Origin: Magicicada septendecula
Taxonomy: Eukaryota; Arthropoda; Insecta; Hemiptera; Cicadidae
Reading direction: 5' to 3'
DNA: 64,000 nucleotides
Assembly: GCA_034769895.1 (NCBI GenBank)
Contig: CM068371.1
Location: forward strand, 402,209,469 to 402,273,468
Shown: positions 33,991 through 45,243 of the stretch, piece by piece
Position numbering within the stretch: position 1 is the stretch's first letter
Layout: each line of letters begins with the position of its first letter
Program-made: the position numbers and the translations under genes
Notes under the pieces: generated by a model
Databases searched by the model: none
Seen by the model: only the letters and a program-made list of their open reading frames with translations
What the model was told of the DNA's origin: nothing

Positions 33991-34042
33991 AGCCTCTGAT
34001 GAAGCCTTGTGAAGGTGAAAGCCGGTTTAGGCTGTAAGGTAA
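33991..34042 (+). ncRNA. Hammerhead-ribozyme-like motif in the Penelope tail
   Basis: CTGATGA is followed by CCTT-GTG-AAGG (a stem and loop), then GAAA, then GCC-GGTTTA-GGC (a second hairpin), then TGTA. CCT before CTGATGA can pair with AGG after TGTA. These are the parts of a type I hammerhead core. Penelope-like elements are known to carry such motifs. Here the last helix is not ideal, because TG intrudes before the expected cleavage triplet, so activity is doubtful. Confidence 0.45.
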
Positions 34043-34752
34043 AATTTTATGTTTTTACTTATAAAAAACTTAGTGTTCCGAGTCATCAATACTATAGTGA
34101 TATTCATTTAATTCCATTATTCAAACAGTTTACTTTACTTCAAAGTCATTATCAAATTTATACTTACATATGGTCAGCTATTTAATCAAATAAAACATGA
34201 TCACTTGTCATAAACTCAACAGTATAAACATTCATTACAACAAATATAATGTACAAAACCATATGTACCTTCTGATACATTCTTACAACCATATGACTCA
34301 ACAACTACATACATTTTACGTTTACTCATTTACTATTTATTATCAAGTTCAAATCTTATAAAAATCATTTAAATTCATTATCAAAATTTATCTATATACC
34401 ACATTATTAATCAACTAATTCATCTACAATTTATTTTAATTCAATCAGTTATTTAAAACACAAGTTATTTTAATTACCTTACTCCAAAACAATTACAATT
34501 CATTTATCACAAACTCTCATTATTTATTTAATCTGATAAAATATTATTATTATTATTATTATACAATTAATTCACCTTGCATACCTACCTTGTTTACATA
34601 AAATACATTTTACAGCACAAACAATTAATCTCCCTATAAATTTATCTACAATTTTTTTTTGTCATTATTTTTTCTGTTTACCACACCTCATTACATAATC
34701 TAGCCAAGTCATTACCATGAACTAAAATAATAAAATGTTCATTCACTTTTGT

Positions 34753-36230
34753 CTAACCACCATCATCGTAAACTAGTCTTACTTTCACATAACAATTATC
34801 ATCTTTACTTACACTTATTACATTATTATTATTTATATAATAATTCTTTAATCTTTCAAATTGTTCCGTAAAACCCACATAATAATCGACTGGATTATCC
34901 CACATTATTATTAAATCATATAACCTGTCTACATCATTAGTTTTGGTCTTGTCACCGTCTGTATTATTTTCTATCACCCTTAAGCATTTTAACCTCTCAA
35001 TTTCAAAATCACCTACTACTAATACTCCACGTCTAAGCACAGGTAAGCTTCCCATATAATTATCAACGTTATCATCATTTATTTCTGCACTATCTTCGCA
35101 ACAAGGTAAGTCTTTCATATCATCTATTTTTTCCAATTCTAACCTCTCTTTCAACTCTTTATAACTTCTACTTAACTTAAATACCTCTATCATTCTCTCT
35201 CTCTCATAATCACTTTCATCACAATACCTGTCACAACACCACTGACCTACTTCACTCCATGCAAAGGGTAACACAACTTTATCATGACACATCTTGGCTT
35301 TTCCAAGGAACTCATGATACACAAAACGGGGCCTACTTAGAGACACCTCGTCTCTATAACCACGGGAGGAAACTCTGTCCTCATAAAACATTTGTGAAAA
35401 CTCTGTTTCACCATATACTCGGGGAAAATCTCCCCTTTGCCCACCTAACCTCTCATAACACTTTCTCTCAATCTTTTCAGCACTCTCTAACACTTCGTTA
35501 CTAAACTCTACTTCGACAAACACTTCATTATCACTCTCAATATTAACCACCTTACTCTCTAGCACCACATTTTTAATTATATCATTGTTATTCTCACTTT
35601 TTACTTCAATATTAGACTCACTGCTGTAATTACCACTTACCTTGTTATTAGTTATTTCTTCACTATTTTTGTTCTTGTTACACTCACCTGTATTTATTCT
35701 CCACACTCCCATTTTCTCAATATTTCGTTCTAATTCATTAAAGTTACTTTCAAATTTATTCTTTACCGCATTGATATCAATTTTAAGTTCGTTAAATTTA
35801 ACATTTATTTCCTCAAAATTTCTACTCTGTTCATCAAATTTGCTATAGAATTTCTTATTTTGTTCTTTCAATTCATTAATATCACTGCTTAATTTATCAA
35901 GTATGGTATCATTTACATCGAAACGCCTATTTATTTTATCATCACTACTATCAAAACGTCTACTCATAAAATTCATGATTTCTCCATTGACCATTCTCTT
36001 TCTTTTGTTTTTGTCGCTACTGGAGTAGATTTTGCTTCTGCATTATTTATTATTACAGATTGTGTCAAATTACTTTCATCTATCAGGCTTGAAATTGTCT
36101 CCATTCCTGAATCGTTTATATCATCTGATTTGCATAAAACGTTTTCTTTGACCACATTAGGGTCTGAATGAATTTTTACCTCCCCCGTGACAGTTATGTC
36201 CATCATACTGACTTTATTTTCGTTTTCCAT
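34753..36230 (-). pseudogene. DDGG-type protein of element D, one frameshift
   Basis: A frame from ATG 36230 (85 residues, MENENKVS, with K-S-T-P-V-A-T-K near its end) overlaps the frame 35994 to 34753 (413 residues). One shift near 35975-35995 separates them, giving about 490 residues in all. The order is N-terminal region, coiled coil (repeated K-F-D-E/F-N-E-L units), ELERNIEKMGVWR, acidic linker, then VYGETEFSQMFYEDRVSS, PFAW, a C-D-ES-YERE helix and KELKERLE. TDGDKT and CYVKVRLVYDDGG close it. It groups with A (FP-VYGET, EDRVSS, PFAW) against B and E. The C-terminal domain is clean of stops, so the break may be recent. Confidence 0.75.
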
Positions 36231-36443
36231 TTCTATCTTATTTATGAGATTTTCCTCTACACAACAAAATCAATCTTAAATGTATTCAGTATTTTTCAAT
36301 ATAGTATAGGTAATATAAGTACCACTTAACTATAACTTAACATCACTTCTTTATACGTAATTAGTACGCATTACCATTTAACCTCCAAATCACGCTTATA
36401 CCCACGAGTAAGTGTGGTTTGTACAAAATTGAATTTGTAAAAA

Positions 36444-36463
36444 CTGTCCCTGTTCGGGCGTCA
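36444..36463 (-). other. Primer binding site of element D (tRNA-Lys)
   Basis: TGACGCCCGAACAGGGACAG on the minus strand matches the standard lysine-tRNA site TGGCGCCCGAACAGGGAC with one change at the third base. Confidence 0.8.
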
Positions 36464-36465
36464 AA

Positions 36466-37494
36466 TGTGATCGTACAATTAATTACCATATAATTATTAA
36501 TAATAAAAACTCATCGCTTACCTTCTCTGGGTTCCCAAGGTCCTTCACCCGAACTCGTGATTTATAAGCGTGATTTAGGGTTTACGTCATTAATATACTC
36601 AACTCTCATTGTGTTTGTTAATATCTCAGTTTTATTTAACATGTCGTTGTATTCTCTTTTTTTTTTAATTTCTTACTTTCTATTTTCATCTTTTAGGACA
36701 ATTACTGATTCTTATGTAACATTGCAAAAATTAATATATTTACTTACTATAATTAGATTAAATATTTCTTTTTTTTTAACACAACCCAGTACCCGCTCAC
36801 TCTCTCACTCTCACACGTTTTACCCCGTTAAAAACGAGAGATCTCTTTACCCATTATAACTTTTAGTTTCATTGATTTTAATTGAAAGTGTATGTTTACT
36901 TTCCTGTCATCGCCTCAGGCCCGTGTTGGAATCACTACCGGTTTTGTTCACTTGGTTGTTCCGACTTTTGTTCTCACTAGTTAAATTTTGCTCACTGGTC
37001 GTAGTCTGATGTTGCACTGATATTTGAATATTGTATTACATTTTTTCTTGTAGTTTAATCTCACTAAATTAGAATTTTCGGCTCGCGAGCCTTTATGCTG
37101 AACCGGCCGGAGCCGTGGCTGTAAGACGACAGACGCCAAAAACGACGCTCACAAAAATGGCCAGGGCGTTCTTCATGCACACCAACTTGCTTTTTCATTG
37201 GCCCAAAAGGAATCACGTGACACAATAATTAGTTACCACGATGTACAGTACATTCACTCTAACTGACCAGCGAGCCTCGTACGTGACGATTTACATGTGC
37301 GGGCAAGCATCCGCGCACTTGTGCACATTCCAGAGCACCTGAAAACGGTGCATGTTGACAGACTTTCTGTACAAATGTGCAACTGAGTGTTCCCTACGGG
37401 AATGTCTACTGTTAAAAACTGAGGCCCCAAATGGGTAACGTACTTCTACCATTAACTCTTAATAAAGAAAACCCCTCAAATCTGTCCCATTACA
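36466..37494 (-). repeat. 5' LTR of element D
   Basis: 1029 bp, starting TGTGATCG and ending GTCCCATTACA on the plus strand. A minus-strand donor GGTAAGCG lies near 36516-36522. The (CT)-rich part at 36780-36850 matches the next LTR fragment near 37690-37760. Confidence 0.75.
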
Positions 37495-38416
37495 ACTTTT
37501 ATTGGTTAAATTTTCAATGTTTACTTTCTTTACTTTTCGCTACTCTCTATTACCATATCTGTCATTTTCTCTACCAATCTACGTTCACATCACATAAAGT
37601 CATATACTCTATTCTTCTACATTTCTCTCTCTACAAATAGTTATAAAAAGCAAAACTCTTACTTTACTAAATTTTCTTATATTTTGTTAAACAAACCAGT
37701 ACCGTTTCACACACACTGTCACATACGTTAAACAACCCTACCCTGTTTGAGATCTCATTTTTCTTTTGGATACATACTTGTTTTTAATTTGATTTAATTT
37801 AGACAACAATTCATTTGTTTATGATTTTGAATTTTCTGTTTCACCTTGCCCGATCCAATACTTATCTTGTCATTGTCCAGGAGACGTCAAGCCATTTAGA
37901 TGCGCACTTTCCGATTTCACTGGTTATACATGTTTAAAAAACATAACTGTTAATCCAGTCTAATTAATGTTTAAATTTTGTTAATTCACATTTTACACCT
38001 TTTTGGCGGTGGGCCACGGACTATATAAATTTAGTCCGCAGACTTTTTTACACGGCCGTACGGCACGAGATGGTATACAGATCTGACGTAGAAAAATTGC
38101 TCGCTTCTAGTTTTATGGAACGTTGATCACGTGGTACTCCCTCGTTGCTAAACTCTCCCCACTGACAATATTTCAAGGCTTGGCATACCAATCCCACATT
38201 CCAAAGTTATGTAATTATGGGGCTAGGCCCGTGACATATTGGTGGCGTTATCCGAAATGCAAAGTTCAAAGATCAATTTGCTATATAAAGACACATTCCA
38301 CTGTTCATTGGCTGATTCTGTAGCTAATTTACAGAGTAACTTTCCCCAATAAAATTCACAATAAAATTATTAATATTCCCAATATGTCCTTGGACTGTAT
38401 TATCTGTACCGTTACA
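37495..38416 (-). repeat. Truncated LTR related to that of element D
   Basis: Words near 37660-37760 (AACA-ACCAGTACC, GAGATCTC) match D's LTR in order. The right end is TGTACCGTTACA at 38416. No primer binding site adjoins its left edge, where D's LTR begins instead. D may have inserted in this older LTR. Confidence 0.55.
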
Positions 38417-38419
38417 GTT

Positions 38420-38460
38420 GGTTAAGCCCCGCGTTGGAGCGCCATTCTGTAACGTGAAGA
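38420..38460 (-). other. Isolated lysine-type primer binding site and LTR start
   Basis: On the minus strand TGGCGCTCCAACGCGGGGCT (and on) begins at 38444. It resembles the insect Gypsy site TGGCGCCCAACGTGGGGC. TGTAACG follows at 38448, as an LTR edge would. The extent of the LTR to the right is not clear. Confidence 0.45.
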
Positions 38461-39090
38461 CTAGATTTCCTTCTGTTGTCCATTTTACTAAGATAGTATT
38501 ATAATATTTGTAGAAAAAAATATTTTATCAAAAAAATTAAAAAAAATTTTGTTCCCTGTATTTTAATTATTTAATTATTAATTATTCGTATTTTACTTTA
38601 ATTTTGTTTTATCTTTGTTGTCCGAATTAATTAATTCGGGATTAAACTGTTAAAAATTATTATTCAAAGCTTATTTGGTTTGCATCAGTTTGGTAAAATT
38701 TTATTTTAAAGAAATGTTTTGAGGAAGTTTGGTTCGATTGTGGAATCGACTTGTAGAATAAAATCTTTTTGTTCACTCTTTCTCGAAGACGTTCCAATCA
38801 TCAACGTGCATTCTTCCTTCCTTTGATACCTAAAATCCTTTTAACTAAATTTATTTACCAAATAAAACTCAATTCAGTAGTAATTAATTCTTTTTATTTT
38901 ATTATAAGACTCTTGAGTCGAAAGTGTCATTCCCGGATCAACTCTTTACTTCGGGTCGATTTTCACAAAGTTTATTTTTTACTAATTCTTATTATATTAA
39001 TTTTCAGGTTCTTTTTTAACTGCTACCAAAAGTCAGAAATGCATTTTAGAAGTACAATACTTACAAATAATTATGAATCTTACTTACTAA

Positions 39091-40213
39091 TCTTATATAT
39101 AAAAATGAATGTTTCTTTGTTTGTCTATGCGTTCCTATACCATTCATCCGATTGCGATGAAACTTCGGTGAGTTGTTGTGCGCACGCCCGCGAAGGTTTC
39201 TGAATTTTTTCGATGGGGTCCTTTGGGGGGTTCTTTGGGGTCTTCCACATCTCCTCTTAAACCACTGGACCGATTTCAACCAAACTTGGCACAAATATTT
39301 TACGCAACGGGAGAACCAACATAGGATAGGTGTTTTTTCGATGGGGTCCTTTTGGGGGTTCTTTGGGGTCTTCCACATCTTCTCCTAAACCACTGGACCG
39401 ATTTCAACCAAACTTGGCACAAATATTTTACGCAACGGGAGAACCAACATAGGATAGGTGTTTTTTTGACGGGGTCCTTTGGGGTCTTCCACATCTCCTC
39501 CTAAACCACAGGACCGATTTCAACCAAACTTGGCACAAATATTTTACGCAACGGGAGAACCAACATAGGATATGTGTTTTTTCGATATGATCCTTCGGGG
39601 GGTCCTTTGGGGTCTTCCACATCTCTTCCTAAACCACTGGACCGATTTCAACCAAACTTGGCACAAATATTTTATGCAACGGGAGAATCAACATAGGACA
39701 GGTGTTTTTTTCGATACGATCCTCTGGGGGGTCCTTTGGGTCTTAAAAAACTATTAGATCTGGTTACTATGGCAACCCAATAGAATAGATTCTGGTTACC
39801 ATAGCATCGGTGGAAGTCTCCCGTGTAGGAAATAGCATGGGAGTCGTCCGACGGGCCTTCCCCAGAGTCCATCCACGGAACCCGGGGAGTCTTAGGTCGG
39901 ATCCCGCGAAAGACGGCGGGGCCAGAGTCCACAGTTCTTATAAATAAAGATATAGGTTATGATGTCGAAGGTGGTGTATGCATCTTAAGAAACGTCTTAA
40001 TAGTGCGTGAATTCAGAGTTGTTTCAGTTTGAATTTAAAAGTGGATAAGTTAAGATCGAAGTAAGTTATAAGCGAGTATAAAAAACAAAGTTTTTATAGC
40101 GAATGTATTCAGATCATAGTGTTCAGACAATATAAATGCGCTTGCTACAGTTTGAATTTAAAAATTGATAAGCTAACGTGAAACTCCGTAGCGAAGCACG
40201 GGTATTCCGCTAG
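39091..40213 (+). mobile_element. Non-autonomous Helitron with internal tandem repeats
   Basis: It starts TCTTATATATAAAAATGAAT after an A and ends GCTAG before a T, as Helitrons do. Before the end, CCGT-AGCGAAGC-ACGG gives the short hairpin. 39210-39730 holds four to five units of about 120-145 bp containing GGACCGATTTCAACCAAACT and CAACGGGAGAACCAACATAG. Apparent minus-strand frames in this stretch repeat with the units and are not genes. No Rep/helicase is present. Confidence 0.8.
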
Positions 40214-40608
40214 TACATAAATAGTTTATTTTGTTTGAAAATATAAATTAATAGTTATTTAATTCGTTTAACCAGAGTTCATAAACATGGCGTCGTTTGG
40301 CCTCGTTGGAAACGGTGACAATCTGTTTTAAAGATGGCCGACTGATTTCTACCTCGATTAATATGAATGTTTTTCCGTTATTTTTTCATTTAAATAAATG
40401 AATTTGTTTTAAGTGTTCACTGTAATAATAGTTATTTATTCTTTTTCTTTCACTGTGCTGTTGTTTAAAAGTGTCTGTGGAGTTATTCTTGGTGTTATGT
40501 GGTCATTAATAGTGTCTTTTGAATAAGGTTATTCTTACCATATTTAGTTGAAACAATTTCACTTTATTTTTATTTTATACTTTACTTATTACTTGTTCTT
40601 TTCTTATT
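40214..40608. other. No recognisable feature
   Basis: AT-rich DNA after the Helitron. It contains ATGGCGTCGTTTGG and a TTCTTACC word (donor-like on the minus strand at about 40535), which could belong to an old LTR, but no boundaries are seen. Confidence 0.35.
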
Positions 40609-40753
40609 TTATGCTTGTTGATTTATTTTATCTTCATTTTTAATAACGTCTTGCTTTATATAATTATTTCTTCTTTTTTGACACACTAGGAATTGATACG
40701 TGGTTGAACTATTTGTTCTTCGCTCCACAGAGTTGACCTGGTCACGTTTAAGT

Positions 40754-40965
40754 TGTAACAGTACACAAGATATATAGATAATATATACGTTCTCGATGCT
40801 GGATGTGTAGATATAGTGGGGTCTTATTAAGTCAGGCCCCACGTTGGGTTCGTCAATCTTGTAACAATACACAAGATACAGTAGATATATATAGTATTTA
40901 ATATTTAAGTGTGTTTTGATTGTATGTGTTAGTTGTAGATACGCTCCGGTATCCACAATAATGTT
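40754..40965 (-). repeat. Possible LTR edge with duplicated primer-site region
   Basis: TGTAACAGTACACAAGATA at 40754 and TGTAACAATACACAAGATA at 40860 are 106 bases apart. Between them, on the minus strand, TGACGAACCCAACGTGGGGC (40855-40836) resembles an insect lysine-type primer binding site. This suggests an LTR starting at 40860 with a tandemly duplicated junction. A minus-strand frame (40983-40609) crosses both copies; it may hold a Gag leader, but no domain is recognised. Confidence 0.45.
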
Positions 40966-43480
40966 GTATGATAAAATATCCAAAGTTATAATTATTATTA
41001 TCAGTCTGATTGTGATTATTAAATGTGTGGGTATCGCTGGTTAAATCTTTTAATTTAAAAGTATTTTTCGCACTCCGCTGGTAACCTCCCCACTTACCAT
41101 ATGTGGGTATTGCTGTTCTGTTCGGTGACTGCTCAACTGTAACATATACGCTATACGTACAAGTAGATATTCTGTTTGAATATCAAACGTGATTAGCATG
41201 CACAATAATAATAATATAACAACTGAATAATGTTTTGAATTATCAGGAATATTTGAATTCTTCCGCCACCTTTTGATAGAACTGGCTATGAAAAAATAAA
41301 CTATTTTAAGTCTGAAATTAAACACTTTTTCCACTGGTAACAAAATATTGAGGTTTATTAACAGTTAGGAATGCTATTAAATCTTTTAAAAAAAATTAAC
41401 AATCAGTCACTAATAATTCTATAGAAAATAATTACAATGAACAAATTTAAAATGAAACTCTTCTTAGCCTCAGGGCTGGTAACTCTGTAGGTTATACAAT
41501 AGTTTTTATTTAGAGAGGTTATGTCCTCTTACATAAGTTAATTACCAAGTTCGTGTGATTCTTTTAAGTGACATGATGCCAGATACAAGATGTGGCGTTT
41601 TATAATGATATTTAATAAACAATTAATAGAAAACAAACAAACAAATATTAAAATTGAAAATTGGTACCATATAATAGATAATTATGGTATCATCGTACGC
41701 GGGAATTCGTACCCAGTATAAAGTAGTTACTTTGACAATAAACAAGTGCGTTGATTTGCACTGCTAAAATGCACTATTATATTTTAATAGTTAACTATAG
41801 GAATTATTTATTCACAAGAGAAAAAGTTATAATAAAAAAAACTCTTGTTATAGCTTTCATCTGGTTTGTATTATTTGAGAACAGACTTATGACAAAAAGG
41901 TGACAAATTGTGGTTATGATTTTTAGGTTATCCAATAACGTGAATAGTTATTAGGGTTAATTATATTAAGCATTGATTTCTTCTTAATCTAAACATACAT
42001 ATATTATTTATAGTATTTCTGATGCATAACTATCAGTAGAATAGAATATTCTTTCGCATAAAAATTAAAATATTTATCTTCAATAGTAAAATCAAAAACA
42101 ACATGAGTCAATTGAGTGACTATTTACTGCGCTCGTATTTCGTAATAAGTACATTAATCGTGATTCTTTTAATTATGAAAAATAATTAAAACATTTATTT
42201 ATCAAGTTAAAAATTGCGAAATAATTCTTTCATCAATTCTGATAAATTTCATCAGCATTATTATACTTCGCTATTATTGATTAGCGTAGTATCTAAACAA
42301 TCGGTTTTTACAGAAATTTTTATTTCTGTTTTATTGTTAATTAATGAAAAATATTGTACTCCCTGGTTTATTTTCAACACAACACTCGAAAATACGACCG
42401 ATATTGTACACTGGTCGTATTTAATTCTTATTCACTCCGCACTGTACACACGTTAATGCTTTGTGGTATATAGGTTAGGTGTATGTAGTTTTACTGATGT
42501 TTGCGGGTCGCGCACAATTCAAAAATGAACTTCTTCATTAATTTGGTCCGTAGAGTGATACGTCTTGTCTAGTTGATGATTGATAGATGACTGTCACGCT
42601 CCGTCGGAACGTCTGCGGCTTGTCTGCTGGTTTTCATTCATTTGATTGGTTGAATTCTTTGAACTCTCCGACCCAAAGTACCTTGACTTAGTAAAATTTT
42701 TAATTTATTACCAATTTTGCGTTTGGGTTTGAGATTAGAATGACGTAAGCACTGGTGCACAGAATAATTAAAAAGTTTATAAACGTTATAACTTTCTTAT
42801 TATTTGTCTAATCATTGAATGGTTGGTGCCAATAAATCGCGGACATCCTGAGCTTTAAATAAAGTCCAAACAAGATTATAATCCGTCCATTATTAAATCA
42901 CTATATCGATTTCACAAAGTTTTATGGTGAATCTTATAGTTAATAAGTTTATTACACCAAAACTTGACTAATTACACTAAAACACTTTTGATTAAACGAT
43001 CTGAGTCTATTTCTCAACTGTTTAATACAAAATTTGGGAATAATTGTTACCCAAACAATGTTTGATCATGGCGTCTTTAGCGTCCATATTCGATTATTCA
43101 CAATTATCCTTAATACTATTTTTCCTTATCTAATAACATTGGTATTGTAATCTAACAATAATATAAATGTTTATTTACATGGATTTGTACTTTAGTATAT
43201 GCACAAGGTTGTGTTTCATATACTAGTAGTATTGTTTGACTACCTTCCTATCTCTTGTCTTCAAATTGTCACTTTGTTTATGGTTTTTTCTATACAAGGT
43301 ATATTATGTTGTAAATGCAACTAGTGTACAACTATAGTACCTAATTCATTTAATATATTTGTTAGCTTTTAGCTATCTGAGGACCCTTCAATTTCTAGTA
43401 ATGGGTTTGTTTACATTAGGTCATGACATGGTAGTTAGTTATTGTTTGATAAATCAATAACAAAATTGTTATTATTATAG
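40966..43480. other. Unassigned AT-rich region
   Basis: Nothing is supported as a gene. Splice-donor-like GGTAAGTGGGG on the minus strand near 41090 and ATGGCGTC words near 43070 are the only marks of possible LTR origin. Confidence 0.35.
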
Positions 43481-43489
43481 TTGATATAG

Positions 43490-44060
43490 ATTCTTAAAGT
43501 AGTATCAGACATCCTTCTGATCATTGATAACATTTTTATCTACTTTGAACAAGTTTGTATGTTGCATTTTGCATAAATAACTTGCTACATATTGTTTGTT
43601 TACATTCTGATTCCACCATCATGGTCATTTAGTTTTTAATAATTTATCTATAAAATTACTATTCTTATGGTTATGGTCTGTTCTCATAGTAGTATTAGGT
43701 GTCCTTCTTACTACTGGTAACACTTTCATTAATCTCTATTTAAGTTTTAATAAGGTATTTTGCTTAACTAGTTGGCCACATTGCCTCTACTCACTTCTGG
43801 CTATGCATTCATAGTCAGCTAGTTTACAATATTTTGATCATAAAACTATTATCATTATACTTATAATCTGTTCTCATAGTAGTACCAGATGTTCATCTAA
43901 CTACTGGTAATACTTTCATCAATCTTTGTACATGTTTTAACAATGTATTTTGTTTAACTAATTTGGCATATTAGGTTCCCTTTCATTTAGCTTTGTGCTA
44001 TCATATTTGGTCTACTTTATTTGTAGTGTATTTCAATATAATACACTGTTTACTAGGGTG
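43490..44060. repeat. Three degenerate tandem units of about 190 bp
   Basis: Units start near 43495, 43685 and 43874. Each has AGTAGTA followed by a C/T-rich CAT(T)C patch, then CTACTGGTAA-like and ACTTTCAT-like words, then TTTTGCTTAACTA or similar. They differ by perhaps 25-30%, so the array is old. Confidence 0.6.
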
Positions 44061-45070
44061 TATCATTACTTATAATGAATCTTTGATTGACACAATTGTT
44101 GATGGTTGTTTGGTTAAACTAACATGTATGATTTTTTGTTTCATAGGTGCCTTTCCTATGGGGTTATGTAACAATGTACAACATGTTCTAATGCAGCATT
44201 TTGCTACTACTAACATGACTTCAGTATGGTATTCTAATACAATAGTTTAATTGTTGATTAATACACATGTTTACACTACTTCTTCTTAAACAATAATACA
44301 AATATTCTTGAACTAATGATAATACCTTTCTTGTCATGGTTTGTAACTAATTTCTGTCACATTTGTTTGATATTTAACAAACTACTTTGTTTGTTATTAT
44401 TTTCTCTGGCCTTTCTTTGTATTGTATTCTGTTTTGCCGTGGCATTCAGTTACATTTCTTTTGAAATTTACAAAGGTTTTTTATTATCAAGTTCTATGAA
44501 CAATAATATAACTGTTCTATCTTACATTGTTTGGTGGTCTTATGATTATCTATTTGGGTCACAATCTTCATTAAACTAGTCACACTAACTGTCTGTGTAT
44601 TTTTTTGACTATTTTAATCCTTGATGTTTCCACTATGAAAGTAACACATTTTCTTCCGCTATAAACCATATCACTGGAATTGTTTGTGGGGTTTGTTAGA
44701 TTAAAATTAGTTAACTGGTCACAGGTTCTCACACTTACATTAAGTATTCAATATAACTGTTTGTGATTTCTTAAATGTTAAACACTGTTTCTTCATAGTT
44801 GACAATCACTATTCTTTTGATTACTAGTATTGTCTCTAGTATACTTGATGAATGATGATTTCTTGTATGGTCTATCCATTTTCTTCTCTCTTCATGTCAT
44901 GTTTCCTTGTCCTTCTCCTTCCTTTCTTCTTTAGGTTTGAATGTCTTCTTCAATATTTCCATTGTAGTATTCGTTGTTTCATAATATTTATATTTTTAAA
45001 TACATCGGTTTGTCTGCCGTCATTGTGGTTGCTCTTGAGTTGTCTCTTCCTTTTATTTTACATAGTTATT
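44061..45070. other. Unassigned T-rich region
   Basis: Several hydrophobic open frames (for example 43993-44250 and 44316-44579) come from T-rich sequence. They lack splice signals or any family motif, so no gene is called. Confidence 0.4.
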
Positions 45071-45071
45071 T

Positions 45072-45243
45072 CGTTGTTGGTTCCCCTCACTGTTGGAATC
45101 TTGTTGTCTTCTTTTACACTTTTATTATTCATTATTGTCGTTGTTGGTTCCCCTCACTGTTGGAATCTTGTTGTCTCCTTTTACACTTTTATTAATCTCT
45201 ATTGTCGTTGTTGGTTCCCCTCACTGTTGGAATCTATTGGGCC
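45072..45243. repeat. Three tandem units of about 68 bp
   Basis: TTGGTTCCCCTCACTGTTGG recurs at about 45078, 45146 and 45215, with CTTTTACACTTTTATTA between copies. As each unit is not a multiple of three, open frames over it show the same peptide in shifting frames, which argues against coding. Confidence 0.8.

Larger units (their letters stand above)
29785..34075 (+). mobile_element. Penelope-like element fragment, split by an insertion
   Basis: The 5' part (29785-30166) encodes the C-terminal region with the GIY-YIG endonuclease. The 3' part (33857-34075) continues the same reading (NDILNEQTQF, then FEHI) and ends with a tail holding a hammerhead-like motif. The RT domain is missing, so the copy is 5' truncated, as is common. 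It probably inserted into the interior of element D or F. Confidence 0.75.
34076..37494 (-). mobile_element. LTR retroelement D, 5' part
   Basis: The 5' LTR is 36466-37494, with the primer binding site at 36444-36463, a frameshifted DDGG gene (36230 to 34753) and AT-rich interior to about 34076, where the Penelope fragment begins. The interior shares words with A (TGTACCTTCTGA-ACATT). The 3' LTR is not identified; F's LTR end differs, so D and F cannot simply be joined. ACTT follows the LTR at 37495. Confidence 0.75.

Noticed and set aside
27364-37494. Joining F and D as one complete element
   Set aside because: The LTR end at 27569 does not resemble D's LTR end at 37494, so they are not a pair of LTRs.
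39061-39622. Repeated minus-strand frames in the Helitron
   Set aside because: They follow the tandem units and end at unit borders; no start or domain.
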